A DNA stretch of 12,620 nt from Desulfobacterales bacterium. Lineage in GTDB: Bacteria > Desulfobacterota > Desulfobacteria > Desulfobacterales > JAUWMJ01. Shown here in pieces: positions 1 to 7,323 of this stretch (position 1 is the stretch's first letter; the number at the start of each line of letters is the position of its first letter). The notes below the pieces were generated by a model. That model did no database searches. It was given only the letters and a program-made list of their open reading frames with translations, and was not told the DNA's origin. Position numbers and translations under genes: made by a program. The stretch is taken from contig JAUWMJ010000031.1 of the NCBI GenBank assembly GCA_030613225.1, positions 1 to 12,620 of the forward strand. Reading direction: 5' to 3'.

Positions 1-1
1 A

Positions 2-724
2 ACTTATGCCATGGCCGATTTTCTCAAGGCGAGAAAGGCGGAAAAAGGACAGGCTCCCCACGGTGGCGGCGAAGGTGCCCACGGCGGAAAAGATGAAGGG
101 GCTGAGATGGGAAATCTTCCTAAAAAGCTGCAAGGTATGAAGATCTCTCCCATGGTTAAGTTTGATTATGATCTGACTCCGGGCGGACGGAGTATTTCAT
201 GGCTGTTTTTAGTCCTTTCAGGGGCTCTGGTCGGTATAGCAGCCGGTATTATGGGAGTCGGCGGCGGCTTTTTAACATTCCCCATATTCGTTTATATTCT
301 GGGCGTTTCATCCATGACGACGGTTGGAACCGATATTTTCCAGATCATCTTTACTGCAGGTTATGCTGCCATAAGCCAGTATGCAATTTACGGCTTTATT
401 TTCTACACACTGGCCATGGGTATGCTTTTAGGGTCCCTGCTCGGTATTCAGATTGGTGCAATGGTTACGAAAGTTGTTAAGGGCATTACTATTCGCGGGT
501 TTTACGCAATGGCTGTTTTGGCCGGTTTTGTTAACCGTATCTTTGCCCTGCCTGCCAAACTGGGCGAAATGGAGGTCATTCCCATATCAAAACAGGCCGG
601 CGCTATCCTGGAAACTATCGGGGTCTGGGCTTTTTTTATTGTCATCGCCGGATTTTCTGTCTGGGTGATCGGAACGTTCCTTGCGAATATTAAAGTCCTG
701 AAGGGAGAGGAGGCGAAATCATGA
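2..724 (+). CDS. TauE/SafE (TSUP) family anion permease, C-terminal half, 5'-truncated
   Basis: This is the C-terminal part of a TSUP-family inner-membrane permease; the family moves sulfite, sulfoacetate, sulfate and other anions. The reading frame stays open to the left edge. The Met at base 11 begins a hydrophilic Gly/His-rich segment of about 55 residues with no visible Shine-Dalgarno site, so it is probably the cytoplasmic loop between the two TSUP halves and not the true start. From about residue 60 counted from that Met come hydrophobic helices holding the family motif GIMGVGGGFLTFPIF, followed by SSMTTVGTDIF, which is typical of the second TauE repeat. Four to six helices can be made out up to the end. 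The stop overlaps the next start by 4 bp. The family call is secure; the substrate is not. Sulfate or a sulfur oxyanion is an inference from the likely host and the nearby DASS genes. Confidence 0.85.
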   Translation, partial: TYAMADFLKARKAEKGQAPHGGGEGAHGGKDEGAEMGNLPKKLQGMKISPMVKFDYDLTPGGRSISWLFLVLSGALVGIAAGIMGVGGGFLTFPIFVYILGVSSMTTVGTDIFQIIFTAGYAAISQYAIYGFIFYTLAMGMLLGSLLGIQIGAMVTKVVKGITIRGFYAMAVLAGFVNRIFALPAKLGEMEVIPISKQAGAILETIGVWAFFIVIAGFSVWVIGTFLANIKVLKGEEAKS

Positions 725-1407
725 TTGCGAACAAAAAAGAATTCTACGGCGGTTTCGGAATGTTGATCGGATTTTTTGTTATATTGATAATAGTGTTTTC
801 GCCTGTTTTCAAGGGCCAAAACGGTCTGGACTACCTGGATTCCCTGTATAATTCTATATCAAAGGGATCGGCTTATTATATTCCAAAGGTCAATAAGGAG
901 ACCGATAAGTTTATTGGGAATTCTATCAGTGTAACACTTAATATGAAAGACGAAGCACAGGCGAAACAGGCGACGTCCCTGTTTATGAAGGGCGGTGCAC
1001 TTGTTAATGTATCCGGTGCGCAACTTAAGGTCAGCGGTGATCTGGGGAAGATCCTTGAAAACTGTCTTGCCGATGCGGATTATATGTATGTAAATGACGG
1101 AGAAAAGGTAAAGGGAAAATACGGGTACGACGAAAGGCAGGTCCTTTATAACTGGTACACGGCATTTAAGTCCATGGATAAGGATTTAAAGGCACAAAAA
1201 AAATTCAAAGAGGCCAAAGTCGTCGCCATGGTGATAAAGAAGGCTGTGGAATGTTCCTACAATTATTATAAAATTGAGCCACAGAAAATTGCCGACCGAT
1301 ACGGCATTGTCATTTTTTCTCTGCTTTTTTACGTGATATACACGCTGTGGTATGGATTTGCCATTATGTTCATGTTTGAAGGATGGGGAATGCGGCTTGA
1401 ACACTGA
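721..1407 (+). CDS. Hypothetical two-helix membrane protein coupled to the TSUP permease
   Basis: I do not recognise a family for this 228-residue protein. It has a hydrophobic helix at about residues 11-30 and a second hydrophobic stretch at about 193-218, with a mostly soluble middle of about 160 residues rich in Lys, Asp and Tyr. This suggests a double-spanning protein with one large domain on one side of the membrane, most likely the outside. Its ATG lies inside the stop region of the permease (ATGA overlap) and is preceded by AGGAGG at 708-713 with a 7-base gap, so translation is probably coupled to that of the permease. That coupling suggests an accessory subunit or partner of the TSUP protein; this is inference. 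The gene ends just before a strong terminator, so it closes the operon. Confidence 0.75.
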   Translation: MIANKKEFYGGFGMLIGFFVILIIVFSPVFKGQNGLDYLDSLYNSISKGSAYYIPKVNKETDKFIGNSISVTLNMKDEAQAKQATSLFMKGGALVNVSGAQLKVSGDLGKILENCLADADYMYVNDGEKVKGKYGYDERQVLYNWYTAFKSMDKDLKAQKKFKEAKVVAMVIKKAVECSYNYYKIEPQKIADRYGIVIFSLLFYVIYTLWYGFAIMFMFEGWGMRLEH

Positions 1408-1430
1408 CGATTGATGATTTATAAACAAAT

Positions 1431-1469
1431 AAAAAGGCTGAAGGCAATATAGGTGCCTTTAGCCTTTTT
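1431..1469 (+). terminator. Rho-independent terminator after the TSUP operon
   Basis: A 16-base arm at 1431-1446 (AAAAAGGCTGAAGGCA) pairs with 1454-1469 (TGCCTTTAGCCTTTTT). There is a single G-U pair and a 7-base loop, and the hairpin ends in a T run. The A run on the left arm would let it also act on transcripts coming from the right. It lies 24 bases after the stop codon at 1407. Confidence 0.9.
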
Positions 1470-1478
1470 AGCTTTGTC

Positions 1479-1677
1479 GAGCGCTTCGCTTATGGACCGC
1501 TTCGCTTGAGGAGCGGCCTTTGGCCTTGAGGATCGCTTCGCTTGAGGAGCACTTCGTTTTAGGCCTTAAATCCGCCACAGGCGGATGGTCTTCAAGGTCG
1601 TCAGGCCGCTCTTCAAGTCCCGAAGGGACGCTCTTCAAAGCCCGAAGGGCTGCTCCTCAAGTCCCGAAGGGACGCTC
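1479..1677. repeat. Symmetric array of short hairpin units (imperfect 199-bp inverted repeat)
   Basis: The block is centred on a perfect small hairpin at 1571-1585 (TCCGCC-ACA-GGCGGA). The left arm has about five units of 16-20 bp of the form GAGC...CTTCG...TTGAG. The right arm has about four units of 21-22 bp that are the reverse complement of the same form. Several units are themselves tight hairpins, for example GTCCC-GAA-GGGAC at 1617-1629 and again near 1661-1673, and AGCCC-GAA-GGGCT near 1639-1651. The outer ends (GAGCG at 1479, CGCTC ending at 1677) lie at equal distance from the centre. It sits between the upstream terminator and the start of the phosphotransferase gene. No encoded enzyme is visible. 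It may be a non-autonomous repeat, a structured leader, or both. Confidence 0.75.
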
Positions 1678-1693
1678 AGTAATTAATAAACCC

Positions 1694-4285
1694 ATGGGCA
1701 GAATAAAAAATTTCATAGACAAATTATTAAAAAAGCCGGAAATGGATGATTCGGAAGTTGAAAAACTCCGCATAGATTTTCAATCCCGATATCATAATTT
1801 CAAGCTTCTTTTAACTTCCAATAACAGGGCTCTGGAGGTCATGGCTGATATTGAAATGGCCCTCCAGGGGAAACAGCCCTTTGGCATGTCATTTATAAAG
1901 GCAAACTGTACGGGCGTATCTGTTAATGTCTTTAATATGATAAAATATTTAGACAACCTTGCACCTGATAAATACGGTCAACTATATGCAAGTTTCAGTG
2001 ATATCCAAAAAAAAATAGACCATCTGCTTTCAGCAAAGAAATCTTTAAAGGATGACAGGCTGCTCATACACCTGGATAATATCAACAAGGATATGGCTGA
2101 TTTTGTAGGAAGTAAAATGGCCAATATCGGTGAAGTAAAAAACAGTCTTAAGGTTGAGGTCCCAGGCGGATTTGTCATAACAGCAGCCGGGTACGATCAT
2201 TTTATCAGGGAAAATGATTTACAGGCGGAAATTGACAAACGATTTCAGTCTGCCGATTCGGAAAATATAGAAGGGCTTTATACTTTAAGCGCTGATATCC
2301 AGCAGCTTATAATCCGATCAAAAGTGCCGGAAGATCTGGCCGATGTCATCATGCAGGCATGGAGACAGCTTGAAGACAAAGCAGGCAAACCGATAACAAT
2401 GGCCCTAAGAAGCAGCGCTCTGGGCGAGGATACACAGGAAAGCTCATTTGCGGGTCAGTATCGAAGCGAACTAAACGTAAGTAATGACAGTGTTTTTCAG
2501 GCATATAAGGAAGTGCTTGCAAGCAAGTATAGTCTTCAGGCAATAACATACAGATTTAACAAGGGATTTAAGGATGAAGATATTTCCATGTGCGTAGGCT
2601 GTATGGCCATGGTGAATGCCGTGGCAGGGGGTGTCATTTACTCACGCAATCCCGTTAATCTGAGGGATAATTCTATTTTTATTAATGCTGCACTTGGCCT
2701 GCCAAAGTCGGTTGTTGACGGCAGCGAGGCATGTGACTTGTTTGAAATTTCAAGAAAGATGCCCATGGAACTTATCCGCCAGGATATAAAGGTCAAGGTA
2801 AGAAAGTTCGTCTGTTTTCCCGAAGAAGGTGTATGTGAAATGGAGTTGACCGGAGATGCAGGAAACCGGGCATCTATAGATAAAAAACAGGCATTTTATC
2901 TGGCCGACATCGCAGCAAAAATTGAAGATTACTATCAGACACCCCAGGATATTGAGTTCGCAGTTGGACAGGATGGAACCATTTATATCCTGCAATGTCG
3001 ACCATTGCAGCAGATGGAGACGGCAAAGAAAGATTTTTCGGAGCCTGCATTAAAAGATGATGAGACAGTCATCGTCAGAGGAGGAATTACAGCAAGCCCT
3101 GGTTCTGCCTGTGGTGAAGTTTATCTTGCCGATAAAGGCATAGATGTTTTAAAGTTTCCTGAAGGTGCTGTACTTGTTGTAAATCAGGCGCTGCCCAGAT
3201 GGGCTTCCCTTTTAAATCGGGCTGCTGCCGTAGTTACAGGCCAGGGCGGTTTTGCAGGACATCTTGCCAATGTGGCAAGGGAATTCGGGGTTCCCGCACT
3301 CTTTGGCATCCGGGATGTTATGGACAACTTGACACATGGAGAGTTGGTAACCGTTGATGCCGACTTTCTTACCATATATAAGGGTAAGATAGAATCCTTG
3401 CTTGTAGAATCTGAGGCAAAGAAAAATCTTATGGAAGGAAGCCCTGTTTATGAGAGCCTGAAACAGGTGGGCAACTTTATCATTCCTTTAAACCTGCTCG
3501 ATCCCGATTCCCATGAATTCAACCCGGCAAACTGCAAGACTTTTCATGACATTACACGGTTTATCCATGAAAAGTCGGTAAATGAAATGTTCAATTTCGG
3601 GAAGGAGCATAATTTTTCCGAGCGATCGAGCAAACAGCTCCACTATAATGTTCCCATGCAATGGTGGGTTTTAAACCTGGATGACGGGTTTAAGGAAGAG
3701 GTGAAGGGAAAGTACATCAAACTGGATAATATTGTTTCAATTCCCATGCTTGCATTCTGGGAAGGATTTGCCGCTGTCCCCTGGGACGGTCCGCCTCCAA
3801 TTGACGGGAAGGGACTCCTGTCCGTCATGTTTCAATCCACTGCAAATCCGGCTTTAACTCCGGGAGTACGCTCGAAGTTTGCTGATCGTAACTATTTCAT
3901 GATTTCTAAAAATTATTGCAGCCTTAATTCAAGGCTCGGTTACCATTTTTCCATATTAGAGGCCCTGGTGAGTGATCGAGCCGGTGAAAATTATGTCAGC
4001 TTCCAGTTCAAGGGAGGTGCTGCAGATCATGATAGACGTATTAAGAGGGCCTACTTTATTAAAAGTATATTGGAAAAATATGGCTTCAGAGTAGATGTTA
4101 CGGAAGACAGCCTTATTTCCCGCATAGAGGGCCATGATAAAGACTACATGATAAAGCGCCTTGAAATACTGGGTTATTTAACCCTCCACACCCGCCAGCT
4201 TGATATGATCATGTCGAACCGGGCTAAAGTAAATTATTACAGGTCGAAAATAATAAAAGATATTGATGAGGTAATCATTCCATGA
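1694..4285 (+). CDS. PEP-synthase/PPDK-like phosphotransferase lacking the TIM barrel
   Basis: This 863-residue cytoplasmic protein resembles the N-terminal two-thirds of PEP synthase (pyruvate, water dikinase). Residues 1 to about 130 are helical and unassigned. An ATP-grasp nucleotide-binding region follows, with LRSSALGEDTQESSFAGQ (Arg239 as the usual ATP-contacting Arg) and closing with ILQCRPL (Arg436). The swivelling phosphohistidine domain (about 470-575) has VVTGQGGFAGHLANVARE, which aligns with the family's TDRGGxxxHAAIIARE and places the phosphorylated His at 523. In place of the C-terminal PEP/pyruvate barrel there is a different domain of about 280 residues containing PANCKTFHDITRFIHEKSV. 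The protein should therefore use ATP to phosphorylate His523 and pass the phosphate to an unknown acceptor. The frame is open up to base 1520, but that part translates the repeat array, so I chose the ATG at 1694. It has no clear Shine-Dalgarno site; the ATG at 1742 is an alternative. Confidence 0.8.
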   Translation: MGRIKNFIDKLLKKPEMDDSEVEKLRIDFQSRYHNFKLLLTSNNRALEVMADIEMALQGKQPFGMSFIKANCTGVSVNVFNMIKYLDNLAPDKYGQLYASFSDIQKKIDHLLSAKKSLKDDRLLIHLDNINKDMADFVGSKMANIGEVKNSLKVEVPGGFVITAAGYDHFIRENDLQAEIDKRFQSADSENIEGLYTLSADIQQLIIRSKVPEDLADVIMQAWRQLEDKAGKPITMALRSSALGEDTQESSFAGQYRSELNVSNDSVFQAYKEVLASKYSLQAITYRFNKGFKDEDISMCVGCMAMVNAVAGGVIYSRNPVNLRDNSIFINAALGLPKSVVDGSEACDLFEISRKMPMELIRQDIKVKVRKFVCFPEEGVCEMELTGDAGNRASIDKKQAFYLADIAAKIEDYYQTPQDIEFAVGQDGTIYILQCRPLQQMETAKKDFSEPALKDDETVIVRGGITASPGSACGEVYLADKGIDVLKFPEGAVLVVNQALPRWASLLNRAAAVVTGQGGFAGHLANVAREFGVPALFGIRDVMDNLTHGELVTVDADFLTIYKGKIESLLVESEAKKNLMEGSPVYESLKQVGNFIIPLNLLDPDSHEFNPANCKTFHDITRFIHEKSVNEMFNFGKEHNFSERSSKQLHYNVPMQWWVLNLDDGFKEEVKGKYIKLDNIVSIPMLAFWEGFAAVPWDGPPPIDGKGLLSVMFQSTANPALTPGVRSKFADRNYFMISKNYCSLNSRLGYHFSILEALVSDRAGENYVSFQFKGGAADHDRRIKRAYFIKSILEKYGFRVDVTEDSLISRIEGHDKDYMIKRLEILGYLTLHTRQLDMIMSNRAKVNYYRSKIIKDIDEVIIP

Positions 4286-4334
4286 CCCCGCCATGAAGGA
4301 TTAGATGCTACAATCCGGACAAACAAGAACTAAG

Positions 4335-4511
4335 GGCTCGCGAAAAAATAACTTCACATTTTATGCATCCCGGATTCAGGCCAGTTTTGCCCGATCCTCA
4401 ACTCCAAAATCCTCGAAATAGCTCGCTATTCATGTGGTTTTGCAGCCTCGGATCGAACAAACCTGGCCTAAATCCATGCGCCTAAAATGTAAACTTATTT
4501 TTGCGCGAACC
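4335..4511. mobile_element. 177-bp palindromic MITE-like element with possible 5-bp target duplication
   Basis: The two halves are imperfect reverse complements around 4423. The termini are GGCTCGCG (4335-4342) and CGCGAACC (4504-4511), and the tip of the hairpin is AATAGC-TC-GCTATT (4417-4430). Matching blocks include the GGCCAG/CTGGCC and CGATCC/GGATCG pairs. The direct repeat CTAAG lies directly outside both ends (4330-4334 and 4512-4516), as expected for a target-site duplication. No ORF or transposase is inside, so any movement would need an enzyme in trans. I believe similar long palindromes recur in Desulfobacterales genomes, but that is from memory. It could instead be a REP/BIME-type repeat. 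Confidence 0.7.
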
Positions 4512-4525
4512 CTAAGGACTATAAC

Positions 4526-4645
4526 AGATTGAAGATTGAAGATTGTTGATTGTCGATTGATGGAATTCGCTACGCTCAGTCGGTTTTTATAAAAATGATA
4601 ACCATCCTTAAATCATCAATCGTCAATCGCAAATCATCAATTAGT
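4526..4645. repeat. Inverted array of degenerate 7-bp tandem repeats
   Basis: The left arm is five consecutive heptamers at 4526-4560: AGATTGA, AGATTGA, AGATTGT, TGATTGT, CGATTGA. The right arm at 4611-4645 is five heptamers of the complementary kind: AATCATC, AATCGTC, AATCGCA, AATCATC, AATTAGT. The centre holds an irregular GC-richer stretch (4563-4581) and a weak hairpin near 4582-4603. It has no coding potential. The same build recurs at other intergenic sites in the window with different unit sequences. Confidence 0.8.
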
Positions 4646-4834
4646 CACATTCCCATTTGGTAACATCAACAACAAATTGTCGACATGTTGTTAAGCGCCT
4701 AATTCCCGCATCCTTTACAGTCTGTAAAAAATACCGACACTTCTGTTTAAAATTATTTTCACGCATAATTCCTCGATATTAAATAAACGCCATCATATCA
4801 AAAACTTATCGAAAAACTATTCTATTTCCTTATT
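4646..4834. other. AT-rich gene-free region upstream of the sensor kinase promoter
   Basis: No gene is seen here. It contains an 8-bp palindrome TGTCGACA (4678-4685) and a 7-bp inverted repeat AACAACA/TGTTGTT (4668-4674 and 4686-4692) enclosing it. It also contains the 15-bp dyad listed separately. The position and AT richness fit an upstream activator region for the sigma-54 promoter that follows. Confidence 0.45.
4714..4728. promoter_or_regulatory. Candidate activator-binding dyad (TTTACAG-T-CTGTAAA)
   Basis: This is a perfect 7+1+7 palindrome whose centre lies about 115 bp upstream of the -24 element of the sigma-54-like promoter. That is within the usual 80-200 bp range for a bacterial enhancer-binding protein site. 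No second copy was seen, and no such activator is encoded in the window, so the assignment is by position and symmetry only. Confidence 0.4.
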
Positions 4835-4850
4835 TGGCATAGAGATTGCT
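4835..4850 (+). promoter_or_regulatory. Sigma-54 (-24/-12) promoter for the sensor kinase gene
   Basis: TGGCAT-AGAGA-TTGCT matches the consensus TGGCAC-N5-TTGCW, with the GG and GC pairs at the required 12-bp offset. Only the last base of the -24 box differs. The expected start of transcription near 4861 would leave a leader of about 20 bases before the ATG at 4883, just long enough for its Shine-Dalgarno site. Use of sigma-54 implies an AAA+ activator encoded elsewhere. Confidence 0.7.
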
Positions 4851-4882
4851 AATTTTAGTTGAAAGTTAAAAAGGTGAAAATC

Positions 4883-6556
4883 ATGAAAAAGGGTCACTAT
4901 GCTAAAATAAGAAAACTCGTATTTACCAGCATGATCCTGGTGCCGATTATCCCCTTCGTATTAATCCTGAATGTTGGATTCTATTATTTCACGACTTCCC
5001 TGGAAAGCAGCACCATAGCAAGCATGAAAAGGATCGTGGGAGATCATGGCCAGATGATCGATTCATTCCTTAAAGAGCGCAGGTCCGACCTTGAGTTTAT
5101 TCTCCATTCTTACGATTTTAAGGATCTTGCCGATCCGGAAACACTTGGTAACACCTTTAACCGGCTGAAGGAAGAGTCTCCAGCGTTTATCGATCTTGGT
5201 GTTTTTAATAAAGATGGTATCCATGTAGCATACCAGGGGCCGTACAGATTAGTGGGCAGAGATTACGGAAAGGAAGAATGGTTCAAGGAGGTCATTAAGA
5301 AAGGTCAGTATATCAGTGATATTTTTCTTGGTTTCAGGCGGATACCACATTTTGTCATCGCTCTTAAAAGGGCAGATACAAAAGAATCATGGGTTATCCG
5401 GGCTACAATCGATACATACATGTTTTGTAATCTTGTCAAAAAGGTTCGCATAGGTAAAACAGGCGAAGCTTATATTCTAAATGCTGACGGAACACTCCAG
5501 ACAGAACGGCGATCCGGTGGAAACCTGATGGAGAAACCGGCGGATACTGTAAAATACTTAAAAAGCCACAGCGACATTAAAATTTACGCTCAAGAGAAAG
5601 AATATCTTTATGCTACAACATGGCTGAAAGATGATAACTGGATGCTGGTTGTAAGACAGGAAAAGGCTGATGCATTTAGAGCATTTCGTACAGCCTCAAA
5701 CCTGATCATTTTTATTTCGATTATAGGCGGCGGCATTATAATTGCTGCCGCTTTTTTTATGACCGGGAGAATTGTCAGGCGGCTTGAGAAAATGGATGCG
5801 GAAAAAGAGCAATTGAGCCAGCAGCTTATTGGTGCAAGCAGGCTTGCCGAGCTTGGCGAAATGTCCACAGGATTTGCCCATGAAATCAACAATCCTCTCC
5901 AGATTATCAAAAGTGAACAATCTCTAATTGAATTGAATATGTCAGAGTTAAAAGAAGCAGGCCAGCTAAAAAAATCGGAACCTCTGGATGAAATCGAAGA
6001 TTCCATGGAACAGATCAAGCTTCAGGTTTCCCGATGTTCCAAAATCACCCAGCAGATCCTTAAATTCGGCAGGCAGAGCGAACCCGAAAGACTCGATATG
6101 GATCTCAGGAGCTTTATACCCGAGGTAACCGATATGGTGGCAAAAAAAGCCAGTGTTCACGGGATTTCGATAAAACAGAACGTGGCTGAAGATACTGCTC
6201 CTGTTTATGGGGATACATCGCAGCTTCAGCAGGTTTTACTTAACCTGTTCAACAATGCAATGGATGCGATAATTGATCAGCATGGAACATCGGGCGGGAA
6301 GCTGTCTATAGAGGCAGAGCCAAAGAGAAATGGAAATGTAGAGATCAGGGTTAAGGATAACGGAAGCGGCATAAGCCCTGAGAATTTAAGTAAAATATTC
6401 TCCCCGTTTTTTACAACCAAGCCCGTGGGAAAAGGAACGGGCCTGGGTCTTTCCGTATGTTACGGGATAATCGATAAAATGGGCGGAACAATGACGGCAA
6501 CCAGCGAGAAGGGCGCTGGTACGACTTTTACGATAGTGCTGCCGGAAGCAGCATAA
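4883..6556 (+). CDS. Membrane sensor histidine kinase with Cache-like extracytoplasmic domain
   Basis: This 557-residue kinase has a first membrane helix at about 12-36, an extracytoplasmic region at about 37-265 with features of a double Cache/PAS-like sensor, and a second helix at about 273-297. A coiled linker without an obvious HAMP domain follows. The catalytic core has the H box STGFAHEINNPLQII (His333 phosphorylated), the N box NLFNNAMDAI (Asn457/458), the G1 box DNGSGI (492-497), the F box SPFFTTK, and the G2 box GKGTGLGLS (about 517-525). The layout resembles DctB-type kinases, which sense small carboxylates or other anions. I chose the ATG at 4883 because AAGGTG (4871-4876) lies 6 bases before it; a TTG at 4859 would extend it by 8 residues but lies at the expected transcript start. 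The likely partner is the receiver protein downstream. The ligand is unknown. Confidence 0.88.
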   Translation: MKKGHYAKIRKLVFTSMILVPIIPFVLILNVGFYYFTTSLESSTIASMKRIVGDHGQMIDSFLKERRSDLEFILHSYDFKDLADPETLGNTFNRLKEESPAFIDLGVFNKDGIHVAYQGPYRLVGRDYGKEEWFKEVIKKGQYISDIFLGFRRIPHFVIALKRADTKESWVIRATIDTYMFCNLVKKVRIGKTGEAYILNADGTLQTERRSGGNLMEKPADTVKYLKSHSDIKIYAQEKEYLYATTWLKDDNWMLVVRQEKADAFRAFRTASNLIIFISIIGGGIIIAAAFFMTGRIVRRLEKMDAEKEQLSQQLIGASRLAELGEMSTGFAHEINNPLQIIKSEQSLIELNMSELKEAGQLKKSEPLDEIEDSMEQIKLQVSRCSKITQQILKFGRQSEPERLDMDLRSFIPEVTDMVAKKASVHGISIKQNVAEDTAPVYGDTSQLQQVLLNLFNNAMDAIIDQHGTSGGKLSIEAEPKRNGNVEIRVKDNGSGISPENLSKIFSPFFTTKPVGKGTGLGLSVCYGIIDKMGGTMTATSEKGAGTTFTIVLPEAA

Positions 6557-6651
6557 TAGCTCATAGGGGATAGCTCATAGCTCATGGCTGACAGTTCATA
6601 GTTGAGGACTGATTTACTACTTAACGACTTAACTACTCAACCACTTAACCG
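6557..6651. repeat. Tandem array of degenerate 7-bp then 8-bp units after the kinase gene
   Basis: Starting at the base after the kinase stop codon there are eight heptamers in phase (6557-6612), for example TAGCTCA at 6557, 6571 and 6578, TAGGGGA at 6564, TAGTTGA at 6599 and GGACTGA at 6606. After one further 7-base unit come four octamers in phase at 6620-6651: CTTAACGA, CTTAACTA, CTCAACCA, CTTAACCG. The octamers match those of the array after the next gene. The array ends 16 bases before the next start codon. Confidence 0.8.
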
Positions 6652-6667
6652 GATTATAGGAGGAGAT

Positions 6668-7123
6668 ATGGCAAAAATGAAAATGATGCTGGTGGATGAT
6701 GAAGAAAGGTTTCTTCAGACTACCAGTAAGCTTCTTGCAAAAAAAGGTTATGATGTTGTGACAGCCTCCAGTGGGACCGGGGCTTTGGAAAAATTGATTT
6801 CCCGAAATATTCACGTGGTTATTCTGGATGTAAAGATGCCTGGCATGGACGGAAATGCCACTTTAAAGGAGATTAAAAAGCTGTATCCAATGGTTGAGGT
6901 TATCATGCTGACCGGACACGCAACCGTGGAATCCGCCATTGACGGACTAAAGTCGGGGGCTATCGATTACCTGATGAAACCTGCTGACATTGAAGAGATT
7001 ATCGAAAAGGCGGAAGCAGCCTTTGCGAAAATACAAATCCTTGAAGAAAAGATCAGGGTGGCCCAGACTCGACGATTTATGAAATCTCCAAGGGAAATTT
7101 TAAAAAGTTCGGGGAATCTGTAA
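6668..7123 (+). CDS. Single-domain response regulator (CheY-like receiver)
   Basis: This 151-residue protein is one receiver domain with a short helical tail and no output domain. It carries the acidic pair Asp10/Asp11 (VDDE), the phosphoacceptor Asp54 in VVILDVKMPGMDG, Thr82 (MLTGHA) and Lys104 (YLMKP), so all phosphorylation residues are intact. The start at 6668 is supported by an AGGAGGAG-like site just upstream (about 6659-6665); an in-frame TTG at 6602 lies in the repeat array and was discarded. It is probably phosphorylated by the kinase directly upstream. Having no DNA-binding domain, it should act by protein contact or as a phosphorelay intermediate. Its receiver is closely similar to that of the receiver-CBS protein at 10328, including residues 54, 82 and 104 at the same positions, which suggests duplication. 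Confidence 0.88.
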   Translation: MAKMKMMLVDDEERFLQTTSKLLAKKGYDVVTASSGTGALEKLISRNIHVVILDVKMPGMDGNATLKEIKKLYPMVEVIMLTGHATVESAIDGLKSGAIDYLMKPADIEEIIEKAEAAFAKIQILEEKIRVAQTRRFMKSPREILKSSGNL

Positions 7124-7132
7124 ATCCGGTCA

Positions 7133-7305
7133 TAGTTGAGTGGTTGAGTGGTTGAGTAGATAAGTTGGTGCTATAACATCAATATTAGTAGATTACCCGT
7201 TAATTGGACATTCATAGGGCTGGAATGTGCAGAAGGCTGGTAATATTGATACCGCCTGGCGGGACTACTCAACCACTCAACTACTTAACTACTCAACTAA
7301 TTAAC
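7133..7305. repeat. Inverted array of 8-bp tandem repeats with a nested perfect 10-bp stem
   Basis: The left arm at 7133-7164 is TAGTTGAG, TGGTTGAG, TGGTTGAG, TAGATAAG. The right arm at 7268-7305 is CTCAACCA, CTCAACTA, CTTAACTA, CTCAACTA, ATTAAC, which is reverse-complementary. Inside these, ATCAATATTA (7178-7187) pairs perfectly with TAATATTGAT (7241-7250). The whole block could fold as one long hairpin in the mRNA between the response regulator and the small membrane protein. The right arm ends 7 bases before the Shine-Dalgarno site of the next gene. Confidence 0.8.
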
Positions 7306-7323
7306 AAAAAAAAGGAGCTGGAA

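Noticed and set aside
11..13. ATG at base 11 as the true start of the TSUP gene
   Set aside because: The frame is open to the edge, the segment after it looks like an internal loop, and only the second half of the TSUP fold follows.
1520..1693. In-frame N-terminal extension of the phosphotransferase by 58 residues
   Set aside because: It translates the hairpin-unit repeat array into low-complexity sequence unlike any PEP-synthase N-terminus; the ATG at 1694 starts the sensible protein.
4335..4511. Structured non-coding RNA gene
   Set aside because: The palindrome is too uniform along its length, and the flanking CTAAG duplication and lack of a promoter or T-run favour a mobile repeat.
4526..7305. 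CRISPR-like array
   Set aside because: The units are 7-8 bp, degenerate and directly adjacent, without spacers of constant length, and no cas genes are present.
7204..7323. Longer N-terminus for the small membrane protein
   Set aside because: It would translate the octamer array and central loop; the ATG at 7324 has its own good ribosome-binding site.
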